Below, one piece after another: positions 12,378 to 22,769 of a stretch of 64,000 nucleotides of DNA. The DNA is from Xylogone sp. PMI_703 (lineage: Eukaryota; Ascomycota; Leotiomycetes): the NCBI GenBank assembly GCA_021399445.1, contig JAJTUQ010000005.1:992001-1056000 (forward strand), in the 5' to 3' direction. Under the pieces are notes generated by a model that saw nothing but the letters and a program-made list of their open reading frames with translations, was not told the origin of the DNA and searched no databases. Made by a program: the position numbers and the translations under genes. Numbering within the stretch: position 1 is the stretch's first letter; each line of letters begins with the position of its first letter.

Positions 12378-13294
12378 ATGGCTGTCTTTGCGATCAAGGC
12401 GACTCCAGTCACTCGAGCCGTCTTGCGACGATCGCATTTCCCCAGTCGCTCTCCGAATCTTGTAAAACAACAACGCCGACCTGTCAACACTGTCCATGGA
12501 AGAATAGAAGAAGGGGGAGCCGCAAATACTCCAACTCCAGTGCCTGTGCACAATGTTGTATCGGCCGTACCGCTATGGCAGAGGTTAGGACCGCTATCTA
12601 GAGGCATTCAAGCGTACGGAAGGTCGCAGAGGAACCGGCCCTATGTGACGCAGTTCTGCAGTTCGCTGGTGATATACTTCCTAGGAGACCTGTCGGCGCA
12701 GAGCATAAGTGGAGGAGACTATGATCCTATGAGAACGTTACGCGCCTTGGTTATCAGTGCTGGTTCATCGATACCAAGTTACAAGTGGTAGGAAAATCCC
12801 CATATGCTCTCCTTTTCTCAGACCTATAAGTCGGTATTATTAATACATGGGGCTGACATCTCAACTATAGGTTCATCTTTCTAAACAATCACTTCAACTA
12901 CGCCTCCAAGGCCCTCTCGCTCTTCACAAAGGTAGCCGTCAACCAGGTTGCCTTCGCCCCTATCTTCAACACCTACTTCTTCGGAATGCAGTCCCTCCTC
13001 TCTGGCGACACCCCTGCCCAAATCTGGGATCGCCTCGTGCGCACTGTGCCAATTTCCTGGCTCAACAGCTGCAAGCTGTGGCCTGCCGTCACGGCCTTCA
13101 GCTTTACTTTCATTCCACATGAACACAGGAGCATTTTCGCAGGTGTCATTGCCATCGGATGGCAGACCTATCTGAGTTACTTGAACAGGAAAGCAGAGGT
13201 TGAGGAAGGGCTGGAGAGGGCAACCAATTCTATCACCTCTTCGCCCAGCCGTAGTACTACCAGCGGGAGTGGAGACAAGCAGGTATGTCTCTGA
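12378..13294 (+). CDS. Mpv17/PMP22 (Sym1) family membrane protein
   Basis: Two exons, 12378-12787 and 12871-13294, with an 83-nt intron (GTAGGA...CTATAG); 277 aa. The N-terminus is Arg/Ser-rich with few acids, consistent with mitochondrial import. The C-terminal half carries the Mpv17 signature region (VNQVAFAPIFNTYFFGMQSL, then SCKLWPAVTAFSFTFIP and GVIAIGWQTYLSYLNRKAEV). Family members are four-helix proteins of the mitochondrial inner membrane or peroxisomes; yeast Sym1 is needed in ethanol at high temperature. The N-terminal segment before the domain is longer than in yeast Sym1. At the 3' end GTATGT directly precedes the stop, so a further intron (13279-13420) with an extra C-terminal exon is possible. 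I prefer the stop at 13294. Confidence 0.85.
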
Positions 13295-14182
13295 GAGGTT
13301 GTGTAAAGGAAGATCAGATAACACTCCACCATCTTCGGCCGTGGGTGTTCTTGTAATTGAATGGCGAAACTGGTATACATAGACTGGGTGGGAATGACAA
13401 AGTTTCTCGGGCATTTGCAGGAAGGAGTTACGGCGTTATGGCATTCGGGCACTGGACAGCCTTCGACATATACATACACATATACCTATATATATAGAAT
13501 AGAGGAGAAACACGCTCCCTTTATCGTTGGAGATAAGGGAAATAGAGTGACTCGAAGTATTTTGAATTGGACTTTATAGTTGCATTATTAGAGGTTTAGC
13601 CCAGGGAAATCAATTTAAAGTTTTCATCTGTATTATTCCTAGTCCTTAGAGTTTTTCCATATGAGGAATCCAGCTAACTGGCACCTCCGTAGCAGGAGAA
13701 TAAAGCCCTCATTGGCTTTTCCCACCACGTAACAACCACCACCCATCGCTATCCCATGCTATGCAACAAAATACAACGAAATTCCCCCTACATTCGTCGT
13801 GTTTCCCTAATACACGGGAGGGAAAGGCAGAAGAGAAAAAGGAAACGTTCATGTCGTAGGAAGAAGGAAAAAAAAAGGAAGTCTATAACCCGTGATTTTC
13901 CCGCCTGCTAGTTTTTTCTCATAGTGGTTTGGTTGTTGGTATTGACACAAGAAAGTCGAAAGGAAAAAGGGAAAAGGCCACGTTTGGTGGACAAGATCGT
14001 CAGAGGCTCCCGCCGTGATATCCGCCAACTTCTATATACATAAACAAGAGGTGCTGTGTGAATTTTTTTTGTAGAGATACAACAGACAAGAAAATTTTCG
14101 TGAATCGCGAATGCATCTAGGTCCCACCACTTTCGTAAATTGTACGATTGGTACAAGTTTTGTGGTTGCTGCCAAGATTCCA
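13295..14182. other. Intergenic between convergent genes
   Basis: 3' UTRs of the Mpv17-like gene and TAM41. A TA/CA-type simple repeat lies near 13467-13499 and an A-rich run near 13866-13878. No gene is supported. Confidence 0.55.
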
Positions 14183-15872
14183 TTAGCTTTGTTTTTCCTT
14201 TTCTTGAGAAGAGGATGTGGAAGAGGAAGATGTCTTCGTGGTCTCTGAATTCTCTTCCTTCTTCTCCGAGATGAGATTCGTCTCTTCAGCGGCCTTCGTC
14301 TTTCCCTGTCGATGTTTTTCCATCTTCTCCCTCATATATCGAATGCTCCTTCCGATACCCGCCGTAAAGCCAGATTTCAGACTTTGACTTGTGCTAGGCC
14401 ATCCTATGGTCTTCTTGATCACGTTTCTTACCTCCAAGCCAAGATCCTCTGGTGGTTCACGGGCGATTCGTTGTTCGAATCCACCTCCCTGTCTCCGCTT
14501 AATTCCGCCAGCATCTTCGTCACTTGAAGCCGCAAGCATCTTGTTGAACTCGGCTCGTGGAATCTGGAACTTCTCTTGATATCGGAAATAGAGCTTCTCA
14601 CGGAAGGCCTTCGGAAGACGGCGAACCATATTTCCGCGCTTTACGGGGTCCATATCTTGCTGCAGTCGGACATTCGCTGTATCATCTAACGCCCAAGACG
14701 GGTCCGAGCACTTCGGATCCGAGAAGCTTACATTAGGAAGATTCTCAATCAATGGTCCGTAGAGTCGTCGGAAGTTAGGTAGGTTATTGCCTACTATGTT
14801 TGCTACCTTCTGGGGATCTTCGGTCGGTAGGGACATTCGAGGGTCGCCTAGATAGCTTATATTTGCAATAGTGCCATAGAGTTGTTGTTCGGTGAAGGTG
14901 GGTGGGAGAAGGAGAAGAGCAGTTCGAAGGGCGGAGATAAGGTTCACTTGGTTTGCTAGACGGACCCGTGGGTCATCTCTGAGGATCTTAACGGGCTTTT
15001 GGAGACGTCCGGCCAGGTAAAGAGTATTCCACTCGGAGAGATCGGAACAGAGTGTATCGAGATTCACAACACCATACTTGATGAGTGTTCCATTGACAAC
15101 AACATAGGGGTTGAAATAAACACCCGCGCCCCATTTGTCTTGAACCCATGATACCGCGCCAGAGCCCAGTGATCCAAGTGCAGAGTAATGGTCTCTATGT
15201 TGATGTAGGTTCAGTGAATGCCAGTGCTGAGTGTATGAGACACCAAATATGAAGTCTATCATCTTAGGATTTCCGTTCTGCGCCTTCACAACAGCTGCTG
15301 GCGGATTCGGGTGAATAGATGCCGATGAGGAAGTTGCTGGTTTATTTGATTGTGGAAATACTCCAGATCCATAAGCAAAAGCATACCGAATAGGAGCTCG
15401 GAACTGCCAGAGAATCTGCCGCAACGCTTCCTTGAATTCATCGTTTATAAGCATATGCTGGTTAACACCGAAGTTCGAATGTGGGAGTTGAGAGAAATGT
15501 GAAATGCTGAAATCGGGATTCTCTTCCCAATCAGCTGGGATGCTATCTGTTGGGCTGGCTGACGAAGAAGTGGACTTGCTGGCAGACGAGGCTGGAGTGG
15601 ATTCTGAGGAGGAAGCATTTGATCCATGATCACCGGGTTGGTTGGTTGATACTGCTTGCTCTTTGGATGAAGAAGCCCATGTTCGGCGCGGAAAGGAAGA
15701 AGCTTGTAACGCAACATATCGATGACGTGCTATACTATAGCCTGACGACAGTAAACCTTCTGGACGTAGTCGAAGCGGTCTAGTGACCTAACCCATAATA
15801 GTGGTTAGCAGTTGAACTTTGATCGCCTTTAGATCTCGCTCAGTAGCGTACCGAAACAAGCCTGGCGGCCAT
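14183..15872 (-). CDS. TAM41: Mitochondrial phosphatidate cytidylyltransferase Tam41
   Basis: Minus strand, exon 1 15872-15852 (seven codons) and exon 2 15787-14183; 541 aa. The 64-nt intron has donor GTACGC, a CTGCTAAC branch site and acceptor TTAG. The first ~100 residues are basic and Ser-rich without a fold, as expected of a mitochondrial presequence. The Mmp37/Tam41 domain follows: DWEENPDFSISHFSQLPHSN, FGVNQH, the nucleotidyltransferase-like AYGSGVFPQ motif, and KMIDFIFGVSYTQHWHSLNL with the expected acidic residue. Tam41 makes CDP-diacylglycerol from phosphatidic acid and CTP at the inner membrane, the first step of cardiolipin synthesis. The C-terminus carries a fungal basic/Ser-rich tail. 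Starting at the first ATG of exon 2 (15454) would lose the presequence and part of the domain. Confidence 0.93.
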
Positions 15873-16609
15873 TTGTGAGATGTGAGTTAGTCAATTGCTC
15901 GCATGGAAAGGTTCACTACGAAGCAGCGAGCGCTGCGGAATCGTCACCGGTTTTGTAAGGCCATGGACATAGCAGATGTGGAGTTGAAGTGGGTAGGCGG
16001 GTATGTTTGCTGGGGATCTCTTTTCAAAAACCGTCGCGGCTTTCGATTCGAGAAGAGAGACCGAAACCCTTAGTAATATGACGCGCTGCTAGATTAGCGG
16101 CGGAGACCAACCTAGGGATCGGTTCTAGGCCGTTCGACAGTTTTATTTAACTAGATGCTAAAGGAAAGCAAACAGTTTCTAGAAACGTGTCTCAGACAGC
16201 TAATACTACTAGCTGCATTATCTACTCTTGATGCTCTGTCTAGCTTTGAGCTAGCATGATAAGTCTATCAGCTATCGATAATATTCAGCTCTTCTTTGCA
16301 CAAAAATAGGCTCTTGAATATTTTTAAAGATAATCAGAGCTACACAAAGTTATTTAAATAGATACTGTAATACAAATATCTATCTTACTAGCACTTCTAT
16401 TATAATCTCTAGAGAAAAGGGATATTCCTTAGCTTCTTGATTGTTGTCCTAGTCTCGCATTCGCTTCACCCCGCCAACAAAGCTGCTCGCTGGTTTGTTT
16501 AGTCCGCACGTGATCACGCTCTCTTACCGTGAATCCTTTGGCATGGAATAATGTGTACTAGTAAAGAACAGCAACAACGAGCCCCTCCGACCATTGCGAA
16601 CGACAGAAC
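15873..16609. promoter_or_regulatory. Divergent TAM41/MAD1 promoter region with AT-rich degenerate core
   Basis: 737 bp between divergent start codons. Roughly 16140-16430 is very AT-rich with TAGCT/AGCTA-type words, resembling a decayed (possibly RIP-mutated) repeat. Just before it (16100-16131) is the word GCGGAGACCAA followed by GGATCGGTTCTAGGCC; a related word recurs at 30988-31014. No coding sequence seen. Confidence 0.5.
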
Positions 16610-18925
16610 ATGAGGGCGCATACTCCACAACAACAGAATGACATGTCAAGGTCCGGAAGGACGTCCATTGGTGCCGGCAACCGTGCCAGCCTGAGCAGCA
16701 GTCTTCCAAGAGCACAGTCAAGGATATCAATAATGCGCGCCGCCAACACACAGCCAAGCTTCGATTTTATGACGGGCGCAGAAACCACTGCAAGGCCGCC
16801 GTCTCGTCCTCCTTCGCGAGAAGCACACCGTATGTCCGTATCACGCATTCCATCAGCGCCATTCGGACGAGACAGGACCAGCGTTGAGCCTGATTCCAAT
16901 CAAGAAAATCATCGAAGAGAATTGGATGAGCTTAAAGCTGAGATTAAGACTCTCCGGTATACAATTGATTCACACAAACAGGAAGAAGAGTTAACGAGGC
17001 TGAGGCATGAGAGCGAAGTTCGTGAAGCTAGGAGGAAAGGAGAGGAGGATTTCAAAAAGATGCAGGCTGCAGAAGCAGAAAGGTCAAGGGCTGTACGGCA
17101 GTACGAGGCTCTATCAAAGGAGATGGCACAGGTGAAGGACACAGCTACAAATGAAAGGGCAGCATTAGAGAAGCGCTTGAGGGAGTTGGATGAGAGCAAA
17201 AGAGAGATTCAGGAAGAACTTGAGGATATAAAGACTGAGCGAGAGGAAAGCGTGCGAATTCTCGAGAGAAAAGCCGGAGAGCTAGAGACCAGAAACAAGA
17301 CCCTTCAACAAACTCTAGAAGAGTTACAGCAGGACTCAGATCAGAAAGAAGAAGCTCTTCAAAAGGCTCAGAAAGAGCTGGCTGATAAAGATGCTGCATA
17401 TGGAAATTTAGAAGGTGAAGTCCTAAAATTAAAGGCTCAGGCAGGAGACGTAGATACATTGGAAATCATCAAGAGGGAGCTTAGCGAGCAAGTGACACAC
17501 ATTCGAAGGTTAGAAGCCACGAATCGAGAGCAAGCTGCCCAGTTGAAGCATTATACGGCCATTCATAAAAGTGTTGAGGTTGTCGAAGAAGAAAAGAGAT
17601 CGCTCCAAGTAAGGTTAGAAGCGAAAGAGGGTCTCGAGAATGAACTCGAAGAAGCAAGAATACAACGGCAAAGACTGGAGGATGAACGTCTGGCTTGGAC
17701 GGCTTACCTTCAGAGCCAGGAAGGAGCTGATGGACAAGTGGAATTTGATTCTCCCGAAGCTGTAGCTAGAGCCCTAGTCGAGGAACGGTTACAAAATGCA
17801 ACCTTAGTGGAGAAGCTAGGAGGCTTAGAACCAGAACTTACAGAGAAGGACAGTATTATCCAAAATCTCGAAGCCGAAAAGGCCAAGCTAGCCGAGCAAA
17901 TGCAACAATTGAAGTCTACGGCAAGCGAGGGAAGTGATAGCAAAGCCAAATTACGGCTTGAACGCCAACGAGCTCTAGCTATTAAGGAGGTTGAATACCT
18001 TCGGGCACAACTCAAGGCGTTTGATACGGAAGATACAATGTTTCAGCCAGAAAACGTCGATCAAGCCAAGATTGATCGAGTTCAAGAACTGGAAGACATC
18101 GTGGACAAATACCGACAGGAGATCCAGACGCTACACAATGAGCTGGCCTCAGCAGAATCTTCAAAGCCAGCCCAAGAAACAACAGGCTCTAAGCGTTCCC
18201 ATGAAGAGTCCGCAGAGAGTGAACAACTTGGCCAATTGCTGCGCAAGAATCGAAAGCTTCAAGACGAGCTCAGTAAACTCCAGACGTCTACCAAGGTCCT
18301 GCAAAAAGAGCTTTCTGTATCTCAAGAGCGCCTCAAAGTCGCCACTACAGAATCCAAGACCCGCATTCTCTCCCTCCGCTCTAACCCCACCTCTGACTAC
18401 GAAGCTATAAAGCTTTCAACCCTCAATGCTCTCCGTAAAGAGAATGCGGACCTCCTAGCCCAACTCCAGAATGGCGGCGGGCGTAGTTCAAAAATTGACT
18501 CGGTGCCTCTTTCCACCCTAGAAGCCAGTCAACGAGACGTAGCGGATGCAGAAGAAGCACTGAGATCTGAAAAGAAGCGCAACGACCGCCTTAAGAAAGT
18601 GTGGCTTGCCAAGTCTCAGGAATTCCGGGAACTTGTTGTCAGCTTACTCGGATGGGATGTTGTCTTCATGCCGAATGGTAAGATGCGAGTCACGAGCTAC
18701 TTCTATCCTTCCAAGGGAGACGATGAGAATTCCATTGTCTTTGATGGTGAAAAGGGCACTATGAAGGTTAGTGGTGGACCTCAGAGCGCTTTTGCGAAGA
18801 AGATCATGAGTCAGATCCGATTCTGGGTTAACGAAAGAGGGAGCATTCCATGCTTTTTGGCGGCATTGACATTGGAGTTTTACGAAGAAGCCAGGGGGGA
18901 TGGGACATTACGGGTAGAGGTATAG
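16610..18925 (+). CDS. MAD1: Spindle assembly checkpoint protein Mad1
   Basis: Single exon, 771 aa. A short disordered N-terminus precedes a coiled coil running from about residue 95 to 640, rich in Glu/Lys/Gln heptads. At about residue 585 is a Mad2-interaction motif (RILSLRSNPTS), which matches the pattern of known Mad1 proteins. It is followed by NALRKENADLLAQL and an RLK motif (NDRLKKVWLAKSQEFREL), which in other species contacts Bub1. The globular C-terminal head closes the protein (LGWDVVFMPNGKMRVTSYF ... FWVNERGSIPCFLAALTLE). Mad1 recruits Mad2 to unattached kinetochores and resides at nuclear pores in interphase. The length is usual for fungal Mad1. A second in-frame ATG 11 codons downstream could also be used. 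Confidence 0.95.
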   Translation: MRAHTPQQQNDMSRSGRTSIGAGNRASLSSSLPRAQSRISIMRAANTQPSFDFMTGAETTARPPSRPPSREAHRMSVSRIPSAPFGRDRTSVEPDSNQENHRRELDELKAEIKTLRYTIDSHKQEEELTRLRHESEVREARRKGEEDFKKMQAAEAERSRAVRQYEALSKEMAQVKDTATNERAALEKRLRELDESKREIQEELEDIKTEREESVRILERKAGELETRNKTLQQTLEELQQDSDQKEEALQKAQKELADKDAAYGNLEGEVLKLKAQAGDVDTLEIIKRELSEQVTHIRRLEATNREQAAQLKHYTAIHKSVEVVEEEKRSLQVRLEAKEGLENELEEARIQRQRLEDERLAWTAYLQSQEGADGQVEFDSPEAVARALVEERLQNATLVEKLGGLEPELTEKDSIIQNLEAEKAKLAEQMQQLKSTASEGSDSKAKLRLERQRALAIKEVEYLRAQLKAFDTEDTMFQPENVDQAKIDRVQELEDIVDKYRQEIQTLHNELASAESSKPAQETTGSKRSHEESAESEQLGQLLRKNRKLQDELSKLQTSTKVLQKELSVSQERLKVATTESKTRILSLRSNPTSDYEAIKLSTLNALRKENADLLAQLQNGGGRSSKIDSVPLSTLEASQRDVADAEEALRSEKKRNDRLKKVWLAKSQEFRELVVSLLGWDVVFMPNGKMRVTSYFYPSKGDDENSIVFDGEKGTMKVSGGPQSAFAKKIMSQIRFWVNERGSIPCFLAALTLEFYEEARGDGTLRVEV

Positions 18926-19230
18926 ACTTTGTACGAACTAATATATAATGAGCGGGCCTGAGAGGTTTAACGATCTACGGAACTATGGCGTCAAGGGTGG
19001 TTTCTGTTCATGGATTTAAATGTACATGATATTTTGTTTGAAATAAGTGTTATTTGAAATCAAGGGCAACAATGCCTAATCAATGCGAATATTTCAACCC
19101 TTAACCTATCAATGAGTATTTGATCCCCAAAACCTTATCACTTATGGATACTGGTGTATAGATTCCCAAACGCCCTCTTGACACTAAGCCAACCATCCCA
19201 TCATTAGCCAACTCCCAATGCATATTAACA
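18926..19230. other. Intergenic between convergent MAD1 and BIR1
   Basis: 305 bp of AT-rich 3' flanks for both genes. Nothing else is visible. Confidence 0.6.
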
Positions 19231-21969
19231 TCACTCATTACAGATAATTCCTTCTAGGGCCTTCATTGCCCTTCCGCCTTCTCGCTCAAAATCGCCGACC
19301 ATCTTCTCACAGTCATTTCTCAACTTCTCTTCCGCTAACTGAGCATTGTGATAGATCCACTCCTCAACCGTCATTTTCTTTTCAGGACTTGCCAGTTCTC
19401 CCTTCTTTAAATTCTCAATTTGACGATCGAACAAGCCATTGCCTTTGCTTTCGGGGGAGATTAAGAATGTATCGAGGTCGACAGCAGTCCAAGGCTCGGT
19501 GCTTTGTAAGCCAGAAATGACATTTCGCTTCGATGGTGACATCGTAGGAGTCTTTGTCCCTTGCGGCGTGCTGGATACGGGAGGGAGTGGCGATTTGGCT
19601 AGCGATGGTCTTGATGATGGAGGATGGTTTTCAGCATCCGAAGACTGCGGTGATTGAGAAGGGGTTGCTTCTCTAGGTGAAGGTGAAGGAGATCGAGGCG
19701 CCCCTTCAGCAGAAGTAGTCGGTTGAGGAGCATGGGTAGCCACTTTTGCTGGCCGCCCTCGCGCTTTTGGTGCTTTGGTTGGTGGAACTTCTGAAATAAC
19801 AGAGTTCTCCACCGCTTCAGGCTCTGGAGCAGGCACATTATCAATCTGTTGAACCTTCTTCGCTGTCTTCAGCGGCTTTTTGCTTTTCACAGGGCGTGCA
19901 GGCGGTTGGTTGGTTTCACTAATAGCTGGAACATCAGGTACTATCTCGGACGCTCCTTCAGCATTCTCTTCATCTTCCTGCAAAGTGAGAGCCTTCTGTG
20001 TTGCACTTTCACTGGGTGAATGTGTTGTTTGGATCATAGGTGAGTGGATTACAATGCTATCTTCGGCCTCGAGAACGGAGTCGCCCTGCATGTTCACGTC
20101 GGCGTCGGCATCAGTATGCTGCTCAACAGGGGAAGTCTGCCTGACAGTTTTAGCGGCCGGTTGCTGGGGATGCTTCTGAGAAGCTACCCTTTTCCCTTTG
20201 GTTGGTGCAGGCTCTGCAACAGGCTCAGGAATATTATGTAAAGATTCGTTGATAAGCTGAGCAGCTGCTTCGGCCTCAGCTTCAGCTTCAGCCTCCGCTG
20301 CTGCTGCGGCGGCGGCGGCAGCGGCGGCAGCGGCGGCAACAGCCTTCTTCTTCGCTGCAGCTTGTTGTTTTGCGGAAACCTTCCGAGTAGTTTTGGCCTT
20401 TGAACCCTTGGGTTTCGGTAATGGCTTTGATTCAAGCTCCATTGTCTCCATCTCAGCATCAATGGCAGCTTCATCTATCTCTGGCGGCTCCGGATCAAAC
20501 ATATCATAACTGGCTTTAGAGTTCTTACTTGACTTGACCGTCTTTTTAGGTAGTTGTATTGAAGAGTGATCCTCTTCGTCCGTTAATTGTCGTTCGAGAT
20601 CAGCCTCTAGAGCCCGGTCAATCTCCTCATCATTTGGAATAGCTGCATTTAATGATTCCTTCTTAGAAGTTGAAGTATTACGTGCGGGCTTTGTAGTCGA
20701 AGAACGACCCCTCCTACGACCTGCTGGTGGTTGTTGCTCGCCATCCTCAGAGGCCTGTAAATCAGATATACCCTCATCAATAGCACTGCTTCCCTTGGTG
20801 CGTGTGTTTCGACGTTTTGGTGGGGGTACTTCTGCATCAACCATAGATGTGTCGACATCCACAGCCTCTTCACTCTTCCTTTTGCGACCATTTTTGGCCT
20901 TTGTATTAGCTTTAACTTCAACTTCAGCTTGGTCAGGCTGCGGTTGCTCAATCTCCACGGCCTCACTCTTTTTAGCCTTTGTTTTGCGGCCTCTAGTGCT
21001 TGCCTTCTTTTCTTTGGCCATTTTTTTCGTCCCCGTTGTGGAAGCAGTTGTTACAGTTGTGAGAATACTGTCTTCTTCCACAGGTAAGTCTGCCAAGGAT
21101 GGAGCTTCTGATGCAGTTGTGAAAGCTGACTGGGTTGAGAGACGTGATGCTTTGGATGATCTGTCTTTCTTATTCTTGGAGGTTTTGGTCTGTTTGTTTT
21201 CTTCAGAAAGCAAGAAGAAAGAGCAGCTTGGGGAGCGAGCATAGTGTTCATCCCTGCTAATGTTAGCACTTTCCCAAGAAGAGAAGTCGCGACACAGCTA
21301 ACGTACCATGGCTTGTCTGACGGCTCCCACCCATCCAAAGCCAATTGACAGTATACACATGTTGCCATATCATCCGATTCTGGCATAGGCGTGTACATCC
21401 AACCAGCGTCGACCATCTTGAGAAGTTAGAAATGTATGCGAATCGAGTCTGAGCCTTAATACCTGTTTTGTTTTGCACTTCCACCCTTTTTTACTCTCAT
21501 ATGGCCATTTATTTGCAAAGGTAGCCTTGCGAGCAGCAACCATCCCAGGGGCCATTGGATTGTGTTCACTTAGGTCTTGCTCTTGGCTTTCAATTGTCGC
21601 AAGAATGGCCCATCCACAGTCGGGAGAAAGTGTTAAGTGCTCTCGTAGAGGATCATCACCCTTCTCCCATCCATCGAGGAATTTGTGGCAAAGAAAACAA
21701 GCAACATTGTCTGGATTTGCTTCGAGTGGATGGTAAAAGAAGCCAGCCTTAGCAAGCTTTTTAAAATGTCAGCAATGCTTCCTTTAGCAACGGGGAACCT
21801 TCTCATTCCATACCGCGTCCCCTGATAGGAATTTATGTGGCCATTTTAATGGCTTCACCTTCGAGTTCACAGTTGACCCAGTTCGTTTTGGTAATGGATG
21901 CGCGATCTGAAAAGAAGCAAGGCGATCTTGATATGTGAAATATTGGTCGGCAACCTCAGCAATCTCCAT
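19231..21969 (-). CDS. BIR1: BIR-repeat chromosomal passenger protein (survivin/Bir1)
   Basis: Four exons on the minus strand: 21969-21814, 21756-21463, 21416-21307 and 21253-19231; introns of 57, 46 and 53 nt; 860 aa. Two BIR zinc modules are assembled only after splicing. Both have the exact C-x2-C-x16-H-x6-C spacing (CFLCHKFLDGWEKG... and CVYCQLALDGWEPS...). The remaining ~640 residues are low complexity, Lys/Ser/Pro/Glu-rich, with a poly-Ala run followed by Glu-Ala repeats (about 20275-20345). The C-terminus is a short conserved-looking helical segment (TVEEWIYHNAQLAEEKLRND) that fits the INCENP/borealin-binding region of fungal Bir1. The product is expected to act with Aurora B and INCENP at centromeres and the midzone. 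The architecture matches S. pombe Bir1/Cut17. Confidence 0.94.
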
Positions 21970-22769
21970 CTTGACTATATTTATATAAGAATTCTGTAAC
22001 GATCGTAGAGACAGACCAGCCGGTCCGTTTGTTTTGGTATGTTTCCCGCCTCAACCGCGCGCCAAGGGGGAAGCTTCGTAATTATTGAAGCCTTATGGTC
22101 GTGTAGTATAGTAGTCCGCTCAACGCAAGTGTGGAGCTATGGTCCAAAGCAAGATTGCGTTCCGATATTGTCGCAATGCTGCTCATATCATCTTCACATT
22201 GGGTGCGTTCTAGAGTTCGCGACAGTGGTGGATTGTTGGTTATTGTTTACCGCGTATTTTGGGCTTGCCGCGTCCCACCGCCAACCAAAGCGGGATAGCA
22301 TTGGTATCACTAACTGCCCCACGAATTTAACCCCTGGAGTTTATCGATTCGCCATGCTTAAAAAGCTACTTGCGATTAGGATGATGTTCCCAGCAATTGT
22401 TTCACTGAACTTGGTTCTATATAAATTATATAACAGTAGGCTTTAGGAAGAGAAATATTTTTAGAAAGACCGCTTGATATGTTTCGTATTCTCTCAGCGG
22501 CCTCTACACAATGCTTTCTTTTCAAGTCACTATCACAACATAACCATAATAAAAGATACCAATATCTTGAGATATTAGAATGTAGTTAAATACTATGTAA
22601 AAGAAAGTTCCTAGACCTGAAGTATTTGCATGGTATTATATGACATAGGAAATGTGCGCAGATGGCATGAGAACATTATGGAAAATACACTAAGAGCTGT
22701 CTGTAGTCATACAGAAGTATGCTTGAATTAAGCTAGTCATCAATCCCCTTTCCCATCTACTTTTCGTCT
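21970..22769. other. Intergenic (BIR1 promoter, SYP1 3' flank)
   Basis: 800 bp. A 135-codon open frame (22039-22446 +) has no recognisable domain and unlikely composition. The stretch 22440-22740 is AT-rich. No gene is supported. Confidence 0.5.

Noticed and set aside
22039..22446. 135-codon plus-strand ORF upstream of BIR1
   Set aside because: No domain or family resemblance, and it lies in the BIR1 promoter; probably chance.
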